Origin: Elymus sibiricus
Taxonomy: Eukaryota; Streptophyta; Magnoliopsida; Poales; Poaceae
Assembly (NCBI GenBank): GCA_039707655.1
Contig: CM077666.1
Coordinates: 283,453,166-283,517,165 of the forward strand
DNA length: 64,000 nt
Reading direction: 5' to 3'
Part shown: positions 33,401-45,920 of the stretch, piece after piece
Numbering within the stretch: the stretch's first letter is position 1
Layout of the letters: every line of letters starts with the position of its first letter
The notes under the pieces: model-generated
What the model saw: the letters and a program-made list of their open reading frames with translations, nothing else
Databases searched by the model: none
What the model was told of the DNA's origin: nothing
Program-made: the position numbers and the translations under genes

Positions 33401-34670
33401 CGAGCTGGGCCATGGCCCCGGACTTGGATGATATTGGCCCACCCATTTCTCTCTCCCAGTCTCCCTGCTCAGCCCAACTCAGCCCAGTGAGAGAGAAGCT
33501 AATCCCTGCCTGCCTCGCCTCGCTCTAGGCTCTAGCTGGCAAAGACTTGAGACAGGACAGGGCAAGGAAAGGATACATGGCAAAGGAACTGGAGATGTCG
33601 GGAGCTCAAACTGAACTCCTGCAATACCAACTTATTCACATTGATGTTGTTCACATTTAAAACCTTTTTATGCACAGTATTATGCTCTACAGACTTTTGA
33701 AACGGTTAGGGAACAATATTATGCCTTTTAAAAATAAATAAATCAGGATGGAAAATTAAAACAATTAGGTAGGGGTTACTAATATCAAAGGCTCGCCAAT
33801 TTTGGTCCAAATCATCACATCTCCCCAAAGCTTCAATCAGATAGTCCATTATCCTCTTCTTATATTTGATGAAAGCACAGCTCAATCCAACAAATAGATT
33901 AACTTCAGGGAGGGACACCCCACGCAGACCAATAAATGCAAATAAGCTACTCCAACAAATAGATTAACTTCAGGGAGTACAGTATTTCCCTATATCTATC
34001 TAAATAAAGGCTTGATACTGCAAAACCTTTGCTAGCTAATTTTCTCCAAGTGAATTCGACCAGACCATGGCTTGAGCTCCTGAAGAAATAACATGACCCC
34101 CAAAACGAGACACTTCTGATTGCTCCGACTTAAGCTTAATCTTTCCACCAGTTCCTTTTGTACTTGATCTTCACAACTAAATCTAGTCTATCAGCAGCAA
34201 GGGCATGTAAGATCATCTGATAAAGGTAAGCATGACGGCTTGGTCCACACTTACAAGTACAAAAATACAAAAATGGATGTTCTAAAGTAACAAGCAGACG
34301 CTGCTCGATAGCACCATCAGCATGTTCATGAAACCAGCGCAAGAAAAAATACATCATCCTGCTATCAGGCCTATCGCTTACTCTGTGTTGGGTGGAAAGG
34401 GAAGAATTATCAACAAAGTGCTTTACAACCAACAGAACAGGACTAGGCAGCAACTTAACCGAATATCAACTGATGTTTAAACAACGTGATTCTAATACAG
34501 CCGTTGCCTCGGTACTTACAAGAATACCTTCTTGCTAATGGACTTTCTCATGCAAATAGATGTTCCAAGAGAACAATACACGGCTTGCCGTCTGAATCAG
34601 TATTCTTCACAAGTTCTACAGCTGCAAAGGAAGTCTCTTCTGATTGGCCCAGTCCAATTTAAGGATGCAG
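33401..34670. other. Intergenic between GatB and the C3H-type gene
   Basis: A 27-bp segment (TCCAACAAATAGATTAACTT and on) is directly repeated at about 33886 and 33953. A minus-strand frame at 34136-34453 (105 codons, no ATG at its start) matches nothing I know. No gene is called. Confidence 0.4.
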
Positions 34671-37600
34671 CTATAACTTCACATACTTGTCAACATAACC
34701 CTGAAGAAATGAAATAAATCGATCGGTATATACATATCCAAACATAATTATGCTGAACACAAGTAAAGAGCGTGTGAAACGCTATATATATATAAAACTT
34801 CAGAATTTATGTGCACCCATGCATAGCTGTTCTTCCAATTTGTTCACTTTTTTCTCAGAAAACGTTAAGGGAGTTCCCTCCTGCTGAAACATATTAATAG
34901 ATACAACAAATTTACTAGCAGACTACAAGGCTTAACGGCCATAAGAAGCCTACACAATCTGGAAACTGAAGTAACCAAAACCTAAAACTGAAACCAGCAA
35001 CCAAAATAAGAATGCTAGATGAACAAAAAGTGCGCAAAAATGCCTTTATTCATCCTAAATAAACTCAAAATCTCAGCCAATTAGACAAAGCATCAGCGAA
35101 CTGTTGAAAAACTCTAGCCTTCCAACTGTTCCGTTTTGTCCAAATATTCCAACAATCCAATGTAAACGATCCAATAAATAAAATTTGCTTGCCTCCAGGT
35201 TGTGATTTATCTAATTTATTAAGCTTATTAGAAACTTAAGATGAATCCCAGCCTCCCAAACATAACAGTGTAAACTAGAATTACATCATGCTAAATTCAT
35301 ACCCAATTACCATAGAATTCTCGACATCTCCATTTACAAAATCATAGTTTAAGAACTGAATAGCATGAAGACAAGAACATATGTTGCGTTTCACACTATA
35401 AGTGGCATAGCATATTTTCCATGATTGTGTTTAGATATTTAAACAACCATGTAAGATGACCATATACTAAAGCATAGTAAATACTGTAAACTGTAAACAT
35501 ATGGCCAGAAAGAGTATTGGCAGATTCAGTACATAACCAGTATGCTGGTTGCAGTGTAGACATACCATTACTAGTTTGGTCACTTTCCTTTGAGAAGATT
35601 GGACATACTGTCTAATCTTGGCTGGTGTTTTCGGTATATGATTGCCAGGAACCGAACTAGAGACCTTATCAACTGTTTTCTTAACAATCATTTTGAAAGC
35701 CTCTCTGCTCATGTTTCCCTGCCTCCATGATGGCTTAAGAACTTCTTTAACGAAATCTGCAATAGCAACCTTAAAAAGCTTCATTGATCTGGAGTCCTTA
35801 CTCTTCTTGCTTACATCCAATGACTGGTCATTGCCGATATCACCAGGAATATCTGAGCTCCAGTCTTTAGCACCTAAGGGCTCAGGACTTACATTCTCCA
35901 CCACACCTGTTTCAGTATCTGCTGCCACCTCAAGTTCTCCAACTTCTGATTCGGCAACAAGCCCGAGTCCGTGCATATTTTTACTCTCCACTTCTATGTT
36001 CACAAGTTTTGATGCATTGCGACTACCAGTGGCACTCAGATTCGCCTCTTGACCAAGATCCATCTTGTTGATTGAATTGCTTGAGGGTTCAATACTATCC
36101 AGAAGTGGATCATAGGGACCCATAGGAGTAAAGCCAGGACAAGGTTGTTTCTGCTGACTGGGCACAACTTCTGCAGAACTTTCATTGAAACGAGTTCCAG
36201 ATCCAGGAACAGACCGACCAAAAGGACTAATTGTATTCATGTGCTCTACTGCTTTTGTTGAAGCAGACTCAACTGCATTTGGACTTTGAATAGGACTAAT
36301 ATCAAGAGTCGGATCTGTTTCAAAGGTAGATGCAAATGGGTTGTAGTGTGGCTTGATAGACGATTTAGGCAGAACAACGTCAGATATAGGTACAGGACCT
36401 AAGTCACTACTTCCTGGCAGATTTGATGGAAATATCTGGAAAGATGGGTAAGCTATGTTAGCTCCCGAAGCCAAACTGCCAGGAGGAGGCTGTTGCTGAT
36501 TATATGAAGATTGATGACTTGAATAAGACAGACCTACACCAGCAGAAAACTCTGGCCGTCCATCTGGAAGAAGAACTGGCGCATTGTCGAGGGAAAAAGG
36601 GCTCTTAAACTCATCATTGTGGAAGGCAGCAGGCTGCTGTTGAGAAGGAAGAACTGGCTGGGGAGCATGAGGATGGAAATCCAATGGTCTAGGATGAGAA
36701 AGATCTGGTGCAGGATAGGTTCTTATCTGATTCTGCAGGAAATCATTTGATGGTGCCATAGCATTTGGCTGAAACTGCATCTGGGGATCTGAACTTGAAA
36801 GTAGCGGTTGTCCTGGTAGCAAACTCACATGGTGTGGTGATTTGCTCTGATGAAGATTAGCCCGCTTAGCAAGTGGTGACCTGCTTTGCCTTTCATGTGA
36901 TGAACTGAAAGAAGAATAAACGCATTATTAGAAATCCAGAAGGTGCCACAATAATAAACTAGATGGCATGTAAAACAAATTAGAGGCGAAAAAAGACTTC
37001 CAATTTATGGAGATAACCGTATACATTATTTAGTGAGTGATACAACATACAAGGTCCGGTACCTTTGGGATGGACTGTGCTTGTTTTCTCCGGAAGGGCT
37101 ACAGCTCCTCCTTGCTATAGGTGACTGGCTACGGATTCGTTTTGTCTGGATCCTCCCATGCCTTTCACTATGTTGCATTCCAGCAGACTCACTGCCACTT
37201 AAACTTTCTGTGACTGGCTGCCCCGGCTCATCTGAGTTGTGATTTATTGGGCTTCTCTCATCCTTAAGCTGATGCATTCTAGGCTCATAATTCTGCTGAA
37301 GGCAAGGAGCTGCATTCACATTTTCCTCTGCATTAGTAACCTGCTGATGACCAATTTCAGTGTTTATATCACTTGATTGATTCGGCTCATTATCTTCAGG
37401 CAGCACAGGGTTGCTGGAAGCACGAGTATGCTCCTCCTCGTCCTCACTATCATCTGAGGCATAGTCTTGTTGTATTAACTGCAACTGGCTCCCAGCTTCG
37501 ACGGACACATTTCCAGTTTTAGTCTTCCCACTGCTGTCAGGTGCCAAATCACTGCCAAGGTTGGACATGTCATTAACAGCCTTTGGCACATTAACAGTAT

Positions 37601-38715
37601 TATTATCTCCAGAGCATTCAGCAGCAGCAGGCGAAGAATTGACAACGCTCAGATGAACCCTTGATGGTGAGTCCTCATCTCCTGAAATTTAACTTCACAA
37701 AGTAAATTTACAGAAATAAACTAGCTCAAGAATGAAGCTGAGTGCAGTGTCATATCAATCCAGAAGTCTGAGTAGTGGTACATTGGTAGAGAGGGACATA
37801 GATATATTGATAGTTAGCCATCATATAGATTGCTATGCAGATGGACAAGGTTGATGACCACAGAACTGTACAGAAAAAGAAGAGACCTTACTGAATCACT
37901 ATCAGGTAAAATGGGCAGGATACCAAATAAACCCACAGAGTAATTAACAACTTGCGCCATACGATGTGCCAAGCTGAATGCTACGATACAACCCCGCAAA
38001 AAAAGGAATGCTACGAGACACAATGTGGCAGCAGAATGAAAACAGAATTTTTAGAATTCTAAAAAATTGTAACATGGAAAGTGGGGAGGATCCACTCACC
38101 ATCCATATCCATATCCGAGTCATCAGACACAATTAATTCAGTTGCTTCTTTCTCACTTTTGCCTTCATGACCACCACCTGGGGCACCTTCTTTTCCTTCT
38201 GTCCCTGCACATGACTGTTCAGCTGCTGGAGCAGCTGGAGGCGACGGAGGCATAAGAGGGGGAGAAGATGGTGGCGGAGGTGGAGGTGGCAGGTTATCTG
38301 GAGCAATGCTTGGTGGCCGCGGCGGTGGTGGAGGGAGAGGAACTGGCATGGGATACTGCGGAGGGGGCTGATACATAGCTTGCGGCGGCCCAGGCATTTG
38401 CATATGCCCAAAACCCCTCTGCTGTGGGAGCATTGGCATGTGGTGCGTCTGGCCCAGATGGGCGTAGGGATAGGCCTGATTCTGATGTGGCGGCATGCCA
38501 TGCTGGTACTGCCCAGGAGGCGGACGCATTGCTGGGGGCTGCGGGTACTGCGCCAGCGGCGGTGGCGGTGGTAGCGACTGCTGGGGGAAGCCAGCCGTCA
38601 CCCCAGCTTGTGGTCGAGGCGGTGGCGGCGGCAGCGGTTGCTGCGACAGCGGGGGAGGCGGCGGTGGTGCGGCATGACGGAAGTGTGGATTAAAGCCCCC
38701 TCCCTGTCCGTACAT
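34671..38715 (-). CDS. Proline-rich protein with the C-terminal domain of plant C3H38/55-type CCCH proteins
   Basis: Four coding exons: 38715-38100, 37681-37063, 36904-35566 and a 30-bp last exon 34700-34671. Phases agree at every join (split codons GAT G|GA and AG|T), giving about 867 aa. Residues 1-150 are proline/glutamine-rich (PPPPPPLSQQPLPPPPPRP). Acidic (ASDDSEDEEE) and RS-like (RIRSQSPIARRSCSPS) stretches follow, then a low-complexity middle. The C-terminal domain reads MKLFKVAIADFVKEVLKPSW then SREAFKMIVKKTVDKV and ends GYVDKYVKL from the tiny exon. That domain is shared with plant nuclear CCCH proteins of the C3H38/55 type. No CCCH finger is visible. The start ATG 38715 is the first in the exon; the upstream GC-rich exon (to 38969) looks like 5' UTR. 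A nuclear RNA-related role is inferred. Confidence 0.72.
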
Positions 38716-38968
38716 CCCCGGCTCGGAGTCCAAACCTTCGATGAAATCTCCTGCAAAATGTAGAGAGCTGCTGGTTATTACTCCACAAAACGAATTAATC
38801 GAACAGGAGACGGGGAACAATCAAACACCCAACAACGCGATTAACCAGAAGCACCCCCATTCCGCAAACCACAAACCCTAGATCGAATCATGCAAGGATC
38901 GAAACGACCGTAGCAACCGCACAAGAACCGGGGGTCGATGAATGCGCGGAGGGGGGCTCGAAAATTAC

Positions 38969-39240
38969 CTCCCGCGAGCTGGGTTCGAATTGGAATCGAA
39001 GCGAAATCTCCGCCGGGGGGGGGGGGGGGGGGGTCGTCGAGGGTTCGCGACGTGCGCGCTCGCCGTCGGTTGGCTTCTGACCTCGGACGAACGGGCTGGC
39101 CCGGCGGCGGGCGGCGGGGTTCGGATGCGACCGGCGAGGTTGGGAGTGGGAGCGGATGGATTGGGGAGAACGAACCGGCTCGGGCTGGGTTGGGTGAATG
39201 GGCTCAGGTCGGGTCGGCTTCGCGATCGTACGGGTGGTTC
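38969..39240 (-). promoter_or_regulatory. 5' UTR exon and promoter of the C3H-type gene, with a 19-G run
   Basis: CpG-rich sequence with the donor GGGAG|GTAATT at 38969/38968 on the minus strand. A homopolymer of 19 G at 39015-39033 (C on the coding strand) is a likely length-variable tract. The GC-rich character stops sharply near 39240. Confidence 0.55.
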
Positions 39241-41430
39241 TAAGCAAATTCGTGCTTGTTCGAATATCAAAAGTTTAAGCTTTTGCACTATGAGTATCTA
39301 CACCTGTACTGTGTTAAAAAAGGAAAGCATGAAAATGATAAAGTCGATCGATCCTGACCAAGGATCGATCGCACTGCCCTGGTCGTACAATCACTTGCTT
39401 CCCCAATCCACTGGTCTGCGTAGCCACGGAGCCACCCCTTCGCACACGCATACAACGTGTTTCATGTCCCCGCCGGTCATTCTTCCCGGCCACCGCCCTC
39501 GCCACCTGCGGCAGGTCGTCGTCCTCGCCGCTTGTTGCAGCTCGTCGTCATTGCCCTTGCACCATTTGTCACGGTAGGTGGCTCGGAGTAGCATCGCCCG
39601 TCACAGGTTGCAGCAACTCGACTCGTCGCTCATAGCTCAATGTCGCATCAGCACGCTATGCCACATGTAGCAGCGTTGTCGCTTCGCCGCCCCTCGTCCC
39701 CCGTCACACACGACTCGCAGCACCGTCATCGATGATCATGGCAGGGTTGTTGCCGGTTGCAACTCAACCATAGCCGATTACATATATGTTTGTATACAGT
39801 TGCGGCTCGGCGTACCGCCGGTCGTAGCACCGGTATCGTCACGCACCAGTCAGTGTCTCCCCGGGCTGCTCAGCTAGCAGCATAGGCATGCGCCCCTTTG
39901 CAGCATCGCGTGGCCCAGCTCGCGAGCAGAGCACGTGGCGAGAGGTAGTTGACCTGCAACACCAGCAGCCTCCCCCCTTGCAGCTTCGGGGCTGCACGCG
40001 TCGTTGCTCGCGATAGCGGCGCCATCCAGCTCACCCGACCACCTATTGCAACGGCTTTGGAAAAAAACAAGGATGGGGCGTGACTATGGAGATCTCTGGT
40101 CGGAACAGTGCAGGGAAGGTCGGGGTTGATGACCATGGAGCAAAACGAGTCGTGTGCCTGTTTTGATTTGGGGAGAAAACTGCAGGGAAGAAGAATGTGT
40201 TTCGAATTCAAAAGCAGCTTTGTAGTATCCCTGCTGGAAATATACAAAAAGAACGCACGTGTGTGTGCGACTACTACAGCCTAAATCCTACTTAATTCGT
40301 TCGGAATTTCGGATATAGGAAAAAACGATTTCTTCGATTCTATTTTATTGATCAACCAAACAAAGTAGATCAGATTGAACAAGTGGACACAAAATCAAGC
40401 ATATACATTGTAAAACTGGAAGTTACTTCAAGTTTTTATGTGATCTTTCGCTTCACCTATACATCTTGATGTTCTACCCTGATTTCAATAAAGAAACGAC
40501 AAGGGGAGTAAGCATACACACGCTAGAGTAAAGCAGGTTTTCAGAAAGTCGTACAAGCTACCTGTCCTAGTCGGTGAAAGTAATGTGGCACGAGACATCT
40601 CCCTTGCCAAACAAGTTATTCCACCGATGATTCGTCGTCGTACTGCCATAAAAGAATAATATATAACACTCGACCGAAACACACTTAATACTATCGCCAA
40701 AAGAGGTGAAATCATGAGACGTCGATCTGCAAAAGGCAATAATAGATGTTGAACTTTTGTGCCATTAGTGTCATCATCATGGGTAATAATAGAGATGTTG
40801 AACTTTTATGCCATCAACGCCATCTTTGTCGTTGAGACGCCGCCACCATAGACACAACAATCTGACATGGTAGATACTAAAGCCACACTCCAACGGTAAA
40901 ATACATGGTCCTCTCACCTTTTGGCGGTGAAGAGACAGCTAAAGACAAAAGGCAACGTATTTGAAGCAAGGATGAAAAAAACCTCCCCTCCACCGGATAG
41001 GGTTAGGACATGTAGAACGGTGTCTAGTTCACTGTTTGTTAAAGTTGTCGCATATGAATTTAAGTGATGTGGAGTAAAGAGGAACCAGAGAGTGAGAGGG
41101 AAAATATTTTGTATGTTTACATACAACTTAAAATGGTGATTGTGTTACTGTGCATGACCCGATATTTTTGCTATTGCACATGCCCTTATGATATCAGACC
41201 TCCTACTTGGTTGACCCCCTTGGAGCATCTCCATCAATTCCCCAATAAATCATCCCAAACAATATGTTATCAGGGCCACTGCAAATAATAGTGCAAATCC
41301 CAATAAACACAACCTCGAAATTTATTGTTTTCTATTTATCTCTACACTTACATATGAAGGCATACGCATGTCCGTTTTAGCATTATAATAATTCAAATAA
41401 TTATATTTGAAGCACACATGTTCAACATCA
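39241..41430. other. Intergenic, degraded repeats
   Basis: 39400-39900 is rich in GTTGCAGC/CGTCGTC words. 40740-40930 contains GATGTTGAACTTTT twice. 41222-41250 (GAGCATCTCCATCAATTCCC) resembles a Tourist/Harbinger terminus. No gene. Confidence 0.35.
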
Positions 41431-41611
41431 TTTCAAATCCACATTTTATGAAATTTAAAGTTGAACCCAAACATAACAAATGGTCCAAATGCATCAAAGT
41501 AAACATGTAGAAGTTTATTCTCCATCGAGCTCCCACGAATGCTCAACAAGGCCATCACGAAGTTGTTCATGCCTCGCGCAATCTTCAATCCGTTGATGCG
41601 CTTGTAGAAAT

Positions 41612-41616
41612 CTATA
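41612..41616. repeat. Target-site copy of solo LTR, left
   Basis: CTATA here versus CTATG at 42534-42538, one mismatch. Confidence 0.6.
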
Positions 41617-42533
41617 TGTCGGTGTACTAAAACATGGGTGCCTTCGTACCCTGACTTGTGCACAGACAGTTGCAGTCCTCCTGACGGCAAGGGCTTGCCG
41701 GAGGATCGCTTCCATCAAGACTCAAGACCATGAAGAAGACCTCCAGGCAGGTCATCGAGAAGTACTATTCTAGTACTGGAGATCAAGCTTACCCTTGCCG
41801 GCAAGCTTCGTACCGGCAAGGTGAAGACCAAGACCCTGGTTGCCGGCAAGCTTCTTGCCGGCAAGCGAAGGCCCGGCAAGCTCCGTGCCAGCAGGCTTTG
41901 TCTGTCCCGTTACCGCTCCACCTCATCATCGGCTAGATAAGCGCTTATGATAGGTGTCGAGCGGGCAGGTAGTCAAACATAGCTGGCCAAGGCACGTGTC
42001 AGCATGCCACGCAAGGATTAACTTTAATGACACCCGTCCCTGGGACGTGTCAAGATAACAGGAGGGCGGCTGGACCGGTGATACAGATCTTTTGCCCAAA
42101 GCCTCGCCTCGCCGGCGTAGCACCTAACGGTGCATTTAATGCGCTTGTCCTACCCCGTTAGGAGATAGACTTGGTGACGGTGCAGTCACTATTCATATCC
42201 TGTAAATGACCGTATTAGCCACTATGGTAACCCCTTGGCCTATAAAAGGAGGCCCACGGCTACAGTTAGAACGGTCGACACCTAGTTCAATTACGCGTTG
42301 TAGCTGCACTTCCCGCGCACCTTGCCGGCAAGCTGCGCTCCTTGTAATCTTGAGCTCATCTACAATCAAACCACCAAAGCAGGAGTAGGGTTTTACGCTC
42401 ATAATGGCCCGAACCTAGATAAATCATTGCTTGTTCTTGCATCTATCAACCCTGCTCCTTGTAGCACACCGATCCCGTAGCCGAACCGCAAAGGGATCCT
42501 CTCGATCCCATAGATCATCGTTTTCCCACGACA
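41617..42533 (+). mobile_element. Solo LTR (917 bp) rich in CTTGCCGGCAAG palindromes
   Basis: Starts TGTCGGTG and ends CCACGACA, bounded by CTATA/CTATG. It contains a TATA box (CCTATAAAAGG near 42239) and multiple palindromic GCCGGCAAG words at 41790-41890 and 42320-42335. There is no internal coding region, so it is a recombination remnant of an LTR retrotransposon. Family not assigned. Confidence 0.72.
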
Positions 42534-42538
42534 CTATG
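42534..42538. repeat. Target-site copy of solo LTR, right
   Basis: CTATG, one mismatch from 41612-41616. Confidence 0.6.
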
Positions 42539-43406
42539 GAGTTGTTATTCATTTCTCTGAGAGTTGTCAGGTGGTATATAAAATTTCCTATCATTCTTAT
42601 AGTGGAAGTCTTCCTACTGCTCTCGCTCATCCTCCATTATCATATTTTGCATGATCACACACGTTGACATGATGCAACACAAATGCTTTTGGTCCTAGAA
42701 TCATGTAAGGCCATGAATAGTGGAAATCGAGCTTGTATTGGGGGGCCCAAATGTCGCACGACATCCTTTCTACATGCTTCTTACACCCGACAAAGTGAGT
42801 TCTCATGTTACCTTCAGGTTTGATATTGACTTTACAAATGTAGACCAAGGAGGATATATGCTAGCAACAAGGCTGGCAAATAAATGAGAGTTTTGCAAAA
42901 CATCGAGGTCACTGTGAGATCATAGCGACCAAAGTTTGAATACTAAATGCATAGATCATCTGATGCAACAACTTCAAGAATTACGGCCGCATCACAACAA
43001 CGTCCTTTGAAATGCCCATGTCATGCTCTAGTGCATTTCTCCCACCTCCAGTGCTTGCAATCGATGCTTCCAAGCATACATGAGAAGCCTTTTGATGCAC
43101 CCATCTGGAGAGGCCTTGCATTGTCTACTTCATTTGGTGCTCGGAGGAATCTTTCTCTGAACATCTTTCAAACTCTTTATGGTAGTGCGCTGTGCAATTC
43201 GAATCCAATCATCACTAGAATCAGTTGGACAATCATATGCGAGCATGCGCATCGACCCCGCAAACTTCTTTGAAGCACTATGACTAAGTAAGCAGAGTGA
43301 GTTTCCACGGCATGTCCAATGCGCCAGAACAGTTCACTCGACATTCAAAACCTTCTTGGAAAGTAGCTGACCACTCACAGCAACTCAACAAGGGAGCTCA
43401 TATGCA

Positions 43407-43411
43407 CAATA
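43407..43411. repeat. Target-site duplication CAATA, left
   Basis: Exact match to 44832-44836. Confidence 0.85.
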
Positions 43412-44831
43412 TGTTGGAGATATGCCCTAGAGGCAATCATGTATGATGATATTTCCTATGTGTTTATGAATAAAGATAGTCCTTGGACATTATCAATTAT
43501 ATGTATCAGCAAGTACGTAACTTGTTTGTGGGACTATGCATTGTATGATGATTGTCCTAAAGGGTCCCTAGTCGAAATGGCTGTGTGGAGGCGCAGCTAA
43601 CTAGACTAGCATATGATACGGTGGATGGCTCGGTCTCACTAGCCATGGAGCATTGGATGCTAACCGGATAATATGGACTCGGAAAGATCTGGTTGGATTC
43701 GACATAGTCGGATCCGAGTCCAGATAAGGTCCGAGTCGGACAGACCCAACTATGAGACGCAGCGATATGTCATTTGTGAGTCTCTAGTACAACATATGTT
43801 CTATGTCCTAAGACCTGAGCTGGCGCATGTACTCGGGATGATGACAGACCTACTTTGGGCCGACCAAACGCTACTCCATAACTGGGTAGTTATAAAGGTA
43901 GGTTTCGGGCTTGTCCAGATCCATGCTGCGAGACATGGTCGAGCAAGATGGGATTTGCCCCTCCGATCAGGAGAGATATACTCTGGGCCCCTCGTGTGAT
44001 CCGACCAAGATAAGCATGGCCATGCGACAAGGATTATGAGATAATCCGGTTTGTGGTCGGCATCACTGGAATGAGAAAGAGGTCGGGCTAGCACAAGGAT
44101 GACAAACTCGCCTTGAGCCGGACAACATATATCATGTGGCAAAGGGAACAGAAGTGTGATGTACATGTTCACCTAACCAGCTTCATTGTCTACTTGGTGG
44201 TCGGCACGCCTTGCTAGAGGCCGCTACCAACCGAGCAGGTCGGAGGTGATCCGACCTGCGACCGAGTCGACTTGAACCTAAGGGGTCGCACACTTAAGGG
44301 AACGAACCTGTGAGGCTGGGTCCGACTCCACGAGTCAGATGTGATCCTACTCGGACTCGAATCCAGGCCGAACAGACTTTGGGCTTTAGGATCTGTGCGA
44401 GGCCCAAGTGTTGAGCCCGCGATGGATGCCTATATATAGTGGAGGTGCGGCACACTCATTTGGTTGATCACTTCGGCGCCGTCATTAGGGCTTTGCATGT
44501 GTTGCAACTAGCCACCTCCACTCGCCGCCGGTTGTGTGATCGGACCTAGCAGTCCGCCGCACGACGTTCCTCCTGCACGCGTGGATACCGTTAGAGGCGG
44601 TGCACTTGCGCCGCTCCGGCGAACCTGTTCGTGGGATCCGATTGGCTACGTGGGAGATCGACGGGGAGGAAATGACTCCAGAGACGCGCTGCCTCAACTC
44701 TACTTCCGCTGCACGGCACTGCGCGCCTAGTGGTAATGATATGTGATCCACCTCCCTTAGCATGTTCTTGGATGTTCTGCAGGTAGGAAATTTTAATTTG
44801 CAGTCGATGCACCCTACCGTAGAACGCAACA
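43412..44831 (+). mobile_element. Solo LTR, BARE/Angela-like Copia (1420 bp)
   Basis: Begins TGTTGGAGATATGCCCTAGA, close to the well-known BARE-1/Angela LTR start, and ends CGTAGAACGCAACA. Perfect 5-bp duplication CAATA on both sides. A TATA-like TATATATAGTGG lies near 44432. The middle differs from BARE-1 and it is shorter than a typical Angela LTR, so it is a relative rather than BARE itself. Confidence 0.85.
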
Positions 44832-44836
44832 CAATA
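44832..44836. repeat. Target-site duplication CAATA, right
   Basis: Exact match to 43407-43411. Confidence 0.85.
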
Positions 44837-45507
44837 TACATGTCCAATCTCTACTCCTAAAAGAGGAGTTGGTAGTCTCGCCTCACTCCCACCAACTCCT
44901 TGGCAAATCTTATATGCGCCCGCGAACATTTTACAGAAGACCTTTCGCTTAACCGCAGTCAATTTGGGCAGGCCCATTTGATGTGTGCATTAACTCAATC
45001 AAGTCGGCACTTTTCCAAAACAATTTCATGCATTAACTCATTCAAATTAAATCTTAAGAAAATATCAACTAAATCCAAACTTTCCTTCCTTCCACTACTC
45101 AAATCTGACAATCAACTATAATCAAAGCTGGCCGGCCATTTGACGCGTGCATACGTTTTTATTTTTCGTTTTTTTTTTGTGTTTCATTTTTTTGGTTTAA
45201 TTTTTTCTATGACCAATAGGTTGGTTTTTGCTCAGCATACTATCAGAATCGGCACAGACCTGTACGCCATGGTGAGTTGGTAGCGTCACCTCCATTTCGG
45301 TTAAACCTCCCCCACTAAATTTTTCTATGCCAGCAATTTATTTAAACTGATTTTTAGCCCATTGATCTATTTAATCTGGTTTGTATCTGCCAAATTTAGT
45401 AATGTTGTTATGGAAAGGAATCAGTCACGGTGATCCCTAATCAAATCTATGAAAATAAATCAATGTTTGATAACACAAGTCATAGTGGCATATCAGTTGC
45501 ATGTCCA
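44837..45507. other. Intergenic, possible degraded MITE, no gene
   Basis: TCTACTCCTAAAAGAGGAGT at about 44850 is a hairpin-forming motif. The rest is AT-rich. Confidence 0.3.
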
Positions 45508-45920
45508 ACAACGGACATCATATTTTTGTGGAATACACGACATTCAACTATATGTGACAACATGGCAATGGATCAGTAGACATTGGATCGGCCTTCTTTG
45601 CTCGGGGGCGTCACAGGCGGCGCACTCCTTCTACCCATTGATGGGGGTGGCGAATCGGCAAGAGCACGGGGGGAGCGGATTATGGCGGGGAGTGGGGCGG
45701 TTGCAGGGGGACTCCTGCGGTTCGTGGAAGTACGGTGTGAAGGAGAGAGGGCGCCATGGCGAAGGTGAGGTGGGCGTCATCCGGTTTTGAAGGAGAGGGC
45801 TGTAGCGAGAAATGTCCCGCTACAGCGGGAAACCGAGCGGGAAGGGGAGGGTCCAGCAGGAAAAGGAAAGGCTGCGTCCTGGGGTGAGGTTTTTGTGTTG
45901 GGACCACATGTTGTGGATAA
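45508..45920. repeat. Satellite block 1 (unit about 0.6 kb)
   Basis: Starts within the unit at CAACAACGGACATCATATTT and runs through GATGGGGGTGGC, GGTGTGAAGGAGAGAGGGCG and GGGGAGGGTCCAGCAGG to GTTGTGGATAA, where an LTR interrupts it. It continues at 47475. With the LTR removed, the same landmark recurs 618 bp later (47684). Confidence 0.75.

Larger units (their letters stand above)
41440..43406 (-). pseudogene. PIF/Harbinger transposase remnant split by a solo LTR
   Basis: On the minus strand 42960-43270 encodes, with stops, a PIF-type sequence ending in the core MLGSIDCKHWRWEKC followed by ILEVVASDDL. This is the first catalytic region of Harbinger DDE transposases (usual form GMLGSIDCMHW...LEAVAD). 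A C-terminal piece at 41515-41611 reads CARHEQLRDGLVEHSWEL, like the family's EHNQLQxDLxEHxWE end. The two parts are separated by a 917-bp solo LTR. In-frame stops and missing segments make it non-functional. Confidence 0.7.

Noticed and set aside
34136..34453. 105-codon minus-strand frame
   Set aside because: Begins with a non-ATG codon, matches no family and has no clear splice sites; left as unassigned.
38942..39577. 211-codon plus-strand frame
   Set aside because: Runs through the 19-G run in the 5' UTR of a minus-strand gene; no domain.
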